Shown piece after piece: positions 14,436 to 17,215 of a DNA stretch of 17,215 nucleotides (its first letter is position 1; each line of letters opens with the position of its first letter). A program made the position numbers and the translations under genes. The notes beneath the pieces are model-generated. The model saw only the letters and a list, made by a program, of their open reading frames with translations. It did not search any database and had not been told where the DNA came from. This stretch comes from RGIG4140 sp045532865 (lineage in GTDB: Bacteria > Pseudomonadota > Alphaproteobacteria > CAAHEQ01 > UBA3637): NCBI GenBank assembly GCA_045532865.1, contig JAZSGT010000023.1:1-17215 (forward strand). The letters run 5' to 3'.

Positions 14436-14984
14436 ATGATCCCTAAATTGCATATAGTTAGAACAGCAGATGGGCATGGAATGCCTTTACCTACTTATGA
14501 GAGTCAACATCATATTGGATTACGTTTACAAGCAGCCATTCCAAATGGATTGAAGTTGGAAGCAGGTGAGCGAGTTTATATTCCTGTTGGTTTTGCGATA
14601 GGTGTTCCAAAAGGTTTTTGTGGACAAATTGTATCATTACCAGAACTTGTAAGAGATAAAGGCTTGTTGGTTATGTCTGCGCCTCATATTTTGAACCCTG
14701 CAGATAGAGGCCCTTTATTTATTCTAATACAAAATGAAAGTAGGGCAACTCAAATTATTAAAAGGGGCGATTTTATAGCAGAACTTTTGCTTGTTCCTGT
14801 ACAACAAATTTGTTGGAATGAAATTGATGGTCCAGAAGAAACAGGTGAAACACCAGAAGAAGTTTTTTGGATTGATGGAAAATCGGAAAAAGATACAATT
14901 TCTGAAATGCTAAAGCCAGTTGATAGCAAACGTCGTGTAACAAAATCTATTCGTTCAAGGGTAAAATCAGCTGATGGAAAATAG
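14436..14984 (+). CDS. dUTPase-fold protein lacking the catalytic motifs
   Basis: A 182-aa protein whose first 125 residues align end to end with trimeric dUTPase (Dut): 'MPLPTYESQHHIGLRLQA' against the family's PLPTY...AGLDLRA, then 'EAGERVYIPVGFAIGVPKGF', 'NPADRGPLFILIQN' and 'IIKRGDFIAELLLVPV'. The five catalytic motifs are altered: the motif 1 Asp is R30, motif 2 PRSG is PELV (69-72), the catalytic motif 3 Asp (E. coli D90) is N87 with the stacking Tyr as D90, and the motif 5 glycine-rich tail is replaced by an acidic then basic C-terminal extension. It therefore probably does not hydrolyse dUTP. The fold may serve binding or regulation; a dCTP deaminase-like relative is another possibility. 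AAAGGA precedes the ATG. It overlaps the next gene by 11 nt. Confidence 0.75.
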   Translation: MIPKLHIVRTADGHGMPLPTYESQHHIGLRLQAAIPNGLKLEAGERVYIPVGFAIGVPKGFCGQIVSLPELVRDKGLLVMSAPHILNPADRGPLFILIQNESRATQIIKRGDFIAELLLVPVQQICWNEIDGPEETGETPEEVFWIDGKSEKDTISEMLKPVDSKRRVTKSIRSRVKSADGK

Positions 14985-15471
14985 ATTCTCTCTTTTAATA
15001 TTTGTTGGAGCATTTCTTTTGACAAGTCCTGTTCTTTCGCAAGAGCAAATGGCTATACCAAGATTTGTTTCTTTAAAAATGGGAGAGGTTAATTTAAGAA
15101 CAGGCCCTGGGGGTCGTTATCCAATTAAATATGTTTATAAGAAAAAGCACTATCCTGTTGAAGTGATTGATGAACACGAGCTTTGGCGACAAATTAGAGA
15201 AATTGATGGAACAAGTGGTTGGGTACATCGAAGAATGCTCACGGGTGTTCGTTATGTTTTATTGAAAAATGATGCAGATGTGTTTAAAAAAGCTGATATT
15301 TCATCTAAAATCAAAGCTTATGCGACAAAAGATGTTTTAGCAAAAATAGAAAAGTGTCCTGCAAAAAGTGAGTTTTGTGAATTGGAGTTTGAATTTGCAG
15401 AAAAAAAGATTAAAGGTTGGGTTAAAAGGGATGTGTTATACGGTATATATCCAAATGAAGTTATAAAATAA
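14974..15471 (+). CDS. Secreted bacterial SH3-domain protein
   Basis: A 165-aa protein with a cleavable-looking signal peptide (hydrophobic residues 6-20, likely cut after 'SPVLS'), so it should be periplasmic. Residues about 31-92 form one SH3-like domain with the hallmarks 'VNLRTGPGGRYPIKYVY' and 'LWRQIREIDGTSGWVHRRML'. A second, more divergent unit runs about 97-160 ('KIEKCPAKSEFCELEF', 'KGWVKRDVLYGIYPNE'), with C128 and C135 positioned for a disulfide. Such alphaproteobacterial SH3-like proteins are thought to bind cell-wall peptides, but direct function is unknown. The ATG overlaps the end of the dUTPase-like gene by 11 nt, indicating translational coupling, although the two products probably sit in different compartments. 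Confidence 0.85.
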   Translation: MENRFSLLIFVGAFLLTSPVLSQEQMAIPRFVSLKMGEVNLRTGPGGRYPIKYVYKKKHYPVEVIDEHELWRQIREIDGTSGWVHRRMLTGVRYVLLKNDADVFKKADISSKIKAYATKDVLAKIEKCPAKSEFCELEFEFAEKKIKGWVKRDVLYGIYPNEVIK

Positions 15472-15498
15472 AAACCAGTCATTTTATGGCTGGTTTTT
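15470..15498. terminator. Bidirectional intrinsic terminator
   Basis: Bases 15470-15482 pair with 15486-15498 (13 bp, one T-G) around a 3-nt loop, with A5 on one side and T5 on the other. It can therefore end both the plus-strand SH3 gene and the convergent minus-strand membrane gene, whose stop lies at 15517. Confidence 0.88.
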
Positions 15499-15516
15499 AT
15501 TTTTAATCAAATGTTG

Positions 15517-16467
15517 TTATTTTTTCTTCTTGTATTTTAAATGTCCTTCGTAAAGCATTAAGACGATTCCAGATAAAATTAAAGGGAAAACATAATAGAT
15601 GATGCGATATGCAATTAAAGCACCAAATAAATAAGCTGCATTTGCCTCGGATGGTAAGATGGCAAGGAAGAGTCCTTCAAAGACGCCAAGACCACCAGGT
15701 ACCTGACTAAATACACCTAAAACCTGTGCTACAAGAAAAACCCCAATAAATATATCGAAAGGAATTTCAATAAAAGGAATTAAACAAAAATACAGCACAA
15801 AAGAAGCCAAAACAATGTCAAAACTTCCCAAAAGGGTTTGAGCTGTTGCCATTTTGATTGATGGCATTGTTAGATCAATTTTTCCAATTTTGATTGGCTT
15901 TTTATAAAATGCACAAAGTAAAAAGTAGCCTACAAGACCAACAAAAGAACCTAAAGCAACAATAGCTGTTGTAATATGTGATGCCTGTGCTGAGCCAAAA
16001 GCATGCTCTGGGGTTAAAAGGTAGCCAATAACAGTTAAAAAGAAACATGCGATTAAATAGGTGAAACCAGAAAATGTAACCATTCTGACAATTTCAGTTC
16101 CTTTAAAACGCCATCTGGTATAAAATCGATAGCGAACAGCACCACCAGAAACAATTGCATGACCAGCATTATTGCTGACAGCATATCCAATAAATCCAAC
16201 TAGAATCCATTTCCATGATTCTAATTTTCTTTTAATATATTTAAGGGCTAAAAAATCATAAGTTGAAAGAGCAATATATCCTAAAAATGAGGCGATACAA
16301 GCGTATATCAAATTTTTTAAGGGAATATTAAATAATGCATTTTTTATATCTTCTAAAGGATATTTTGACAATTGAAAATAAAGCATAACAGCAGCAATAA
16401 CAAAAAAGAAGAGTCCTGCCCATGAAATTGCTTTTTTTAAAAAACGTTTTAAATTTGTATTTTTCAT
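15517..16467 (-). CDS. YbhN/UPF0104 family membrane protein (MprF flippase-like domain)
   Basis: A 316-aa polytopic protein with about eight membrane helices (roughly residues 13-33, 49-71, 87-105, 128-151, 165-187, 209-232, 240-268 and 280-305). The family signatures 'SNNAGHAIVSGGAVRYRFYT' (about 98-117) and 'QVPGGLGVFEGLFLAI' (about 254-269) place it in the lysylphosphatidylglycerol synthase transmembrane/YbhN group. Its members include the MprF lipid-flippase half and stand-alone inner-membrane proteins linked to phospholipid movement. The soluble aminoacyl-transferase domain of MprF is absent, so this is the stand-alone form, and the substrate cannot be told from sequence. AGAGGA precedes the ATG on the minus strand. 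I saw no convincing promoter in the AT-rich 130 bp upstream. Confidence 0.88.
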   Translation of the reverse strand: MKNTNLKRFLKKAISWAGLFFFVIAAVMLYFQLSKYPLEDIKNALFNIPLKNLIYACIASFLGYIALSTYDFLALKYIKRKLESWKWILVGFIGYAVSNNAGHAIVSGGAVRYRFYTRWRFKGTEIVRMVTFSGFTYLIACFFLTVIGYLLTPEHAFGSAQASHITTAIVALGSFVGLVGYFLLCAFYKKPIKIGKIDLTMPSIKMATAQTLLGSFDIVLASFVLYFCLIPFIEIPFDIFIGVFLVAQVLGVFSQVPGGLGVFEGLFLAILPSEANAAYLFGALIAYRIIYYVFPLILSGIVLMLYEGHLKYKKKK

Positions 16468-16562
16468 ATTTCCTCTTTTTGTGAATTTTTTATTTGCAAA
16501 TATGGTAGTTTATTTTGAAAAAATAAGCAATAGTATAAAAATAGATTTTTTTATAAAATATA

Positions 16563-16591
16563 TTGCATTTGAGTTTATTTTGTATTAATAT
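16563..16591 (+). promoter_or_regulatory. Putative sigma70 promoter of tRNA-Gly
   Basis: TTGCAT (16563-16568), exactly 17 nt, TAATAT (16586-16591). Transcription would start about 16598, only about 6 nt before the tRNA. The spacing and position are good; the -35 matches four of six bases. Confidence 0.55.
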
Positions 16592-16603
16592 AAACCTACT
16601 TAA

Positions 16604-16677
16604 GCGAGTGTAGCTCAATGGTAGAGCGGAAGCTTCCCAAGCTTAAGACGAGGGTTCGATTCCCTTCACTCGCTCCA
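16604..16677 (+). tRNA. trnG: tRNA-Gly (anticodon CCC)
   Basis: A 74-nt cloverleaf. The acceptor GCGAGTG pairs with CACTCGC, discriminator T is followed by encoded CCA (16675-16677), D arm GCTC/GAGC with AATGGTA loop, and anticodon loop TTCCCAA with CCC at 16636-16638. The T arm has GGTTCGATTCC. The anticodon stem has four Watson-Crick pairs plus a G-A at its outer end. It reads GGG glycine codons, which are rare in this window. It is transcribed alone between its own promoter and terminator. Confidence 0.96.
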
Positions 16678-16705
16678 AAAAAGCCACCGAAAGGTGGTTT
16701 TTTTT
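16678..16705 (+). terminator. Intrinsic terminator after tRNA-Gly
   Basis: CCACC (16684-16688) pairs with GGTGG (16693-16697) around a GAAA tetraloop. It is extended by G-T and A-T pairs from the flanking A and T runs and followed by T8. It directly abuts the tRNA CCA end. Confidence 0.9.
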
Positions 16706-16795
16706 ATGAGCGTAGAAAGGGGGCGAATCCGAGAAGAGGGTTTGGAGAGCGAAGCGAAAGACGCCGAAGGTGGTCCGAAGGACGAAGGATTTATT
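16706..16795 (+). repeat. Purine- and GC-rich block of unknown nature
   Basis: About 85 bp that are strikingly G/A-rich and higher in GC than everything around, with reiterated CCGAAGG/GCGAA units and a small perfect hairpin GTCC-GAA-GGAC (16769-16779). It starts right after the tRNA-Gly terminator. An open frame from ATG 16706 runs through it in phase with the broken gene downstream. It may be a dispersed palindromic repeat or the graft point of an old insertion. I cannot name it. Confidence 0.4.
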
Positions 16796-16816
16796 TTTGA
16801 AAGTAAAACATTCTTA

Positions 16817-17073
16817 ATGTCAAGAATGCCAACACCTTAACAAATTGAATAAATACAAAAGATTGCAGAAGTTAACAGGAATGTAAATGTCAAGTGCGAA
16901 TATGCAGCATATGAGAATGATGTATTCTTGCAACGAGCTTTGGAGGATTCTCGTGCGAATTGGGAAAATGAGAAACCATTTTTAAGTTTATTGGAATTGG
17001 AGAGAAAGCTCAAGTTCATGGTTGGGGTTTATATTATGTTTTGAGTAGAGATATTGCCAAGTGGAATTGGTAG
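16817..17073 (+). pseudogene. Decayed protein-coding gene fragment
   Basis: From ATG 16817 (second in-frame ATG at 16826) the frame reads 'MPTP', stop (16838), 'QIE', stop (16850), then 'IQKIAEVNRNVNVKCEYAAY' and further coding-like sequence to about 16978. Both stops are TAA where GAA would give the smooth reading PEQIEEIQKIAE. After a T5 run (16979-16983) the sensible reading moves frame: one lost T would restore 'FKFIGIGEKAQVHGWG', continuing 'LYYVLSRDIAKWNW' to a TAG at 17071. This is a recent pseudogene of about 85 codons with three lesions. The family is not recognised. It lies just downstream of tRNA-Gly. Confidence 0.6.
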
Positions 17074-17182
17074 GAAAATAAATCTTTTTTAATAGGGAAA
17101 AATTCATTTTTTTGGCGATAATTTTGCCTAAGAAAAAATTTTGTTTTATTTTTAAACTGTTGTTGTTAAATTGACTAAATTT
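17074..17182. other. AT-rich intergenic tail without a recognisable gene
   Basis: Only short frames are present on either strand. Poly-A and poly-T runs dominate and no clear hairpin terminator is seen. It separates the pseudogene from the promoter at the window end. Confidence 0.5.
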
Positions 17183-17210
17183 TTGACAAAAAAACAAATG
17201 TTACTAATAT
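17183..17210 (+). promoter_or_regulatory. Putative sigma70 promoter at the window edge
   Basis: A perfect TTGACA (17183-17188), 16 nt, TAATAT (17205-17210). It points rightward, presumably toward a gene that begins beyond the window. Confidence 0.5.
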
Positions 17211-17215
17211 ATTAC

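Noticed and set aside
16491..16502. Palindrome TATTTGCAAATA upstream of the minus-strand membrane gene
   Set aside because: A 12-bp AT-rich palindrome is easily produced by chance here, and no promoter is positioned to be controlled by it.
16618..16800. A 60-aa open frame reading out of tRNA-Gly
   Set aside because: It starts inside the tRNA and crosses its terminator; it is open only because the block downstream is purine- and GC-rich.
1..17215. CRISPR array, intact insertion sequence, toxin-antitoxin or defence system
   Set aside because: I found no regularly spaced repeats, transposase, or recognisable toxin, nuclease or defence gene in any frame.

Overview
The window is AT-rich bacterial chromosomal DNA, almost certainly from an alphaproteobacterium. 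RpoB carries the lineage-typical region with two 'TGEVV' units ahead of 'VNVGPYIRNTL'. RpoB (1391 aa) and RpoC (1375 aa) have alphaproteobacterial lengths, and the 5S tail and both CCA-encoding tRNAs fit. Low GC, an ankyrin-repeat gene and a decaying gene at the right edge suggest a host-associated or gut lineage, but that last step is inference.

Left edge (1-1820): the 3' end of a 5S rRNA closes an rRNA operon. It is followed by a C-rich, G-poor spacer and an intrinsic terminator. Next come an ankyrin-repeat protein with its own promoter and an unrecognised 163-aa protein. A near-consensus promoter (TTGACA-17-TATTAT) then starts the main transcription unit.

Core (1821-13747): tRNA-Trp(CCA), secE, nusG, rplK, rplA, rplJ, rplL, rpoB and rpoC, ending at a strong intrinsic terminator just after rpoC. 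This is the classical translocon/L11/beta operon, coupling Sec export, transcription elongation, the ribosomal L1, L11 and L10-L12 stalk proteins, and the two large RNA polymerase subunits. The intergenic gaps are rich in RNA structure: a candidate L1-type leader before rplK, a convincing L10 leader before rplJ followed by an AU-rich terminator-like hairpin, a complex leader of about 290 nt before rpoB, and a GC-rich hairpin between rpoB and rpoC. The str operon (rpsL-rpsG-fusA-tuf) does not follow rpoC, and no tuf precedes tRNA-Trp.

Right side (13748-17215): a small membrane-anchored cysteine-containing protein; a dUTPase-fold protein that has lost the canonical catalytic motifs, overlapping the gene for a secreted SH3-domain protein; on the minus strand a YbhN/UPF0104 membrane protein; then tRNA-Gly(CCC) with promoter and terminator. 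Beyond the tRNA lie a short purine- and GC-rich block and a broken gene with two in-frame stops and a frameshift. A good promoter points out of the window at the right edge.

No CRISPR array, intact insertion sequence or complete novel multigene system is visible. The points most worth following are the RNA leaders (especially the one before rpoB), the motif-less dUTPase-like protein and the decayed gene beside tRNA-Gly.
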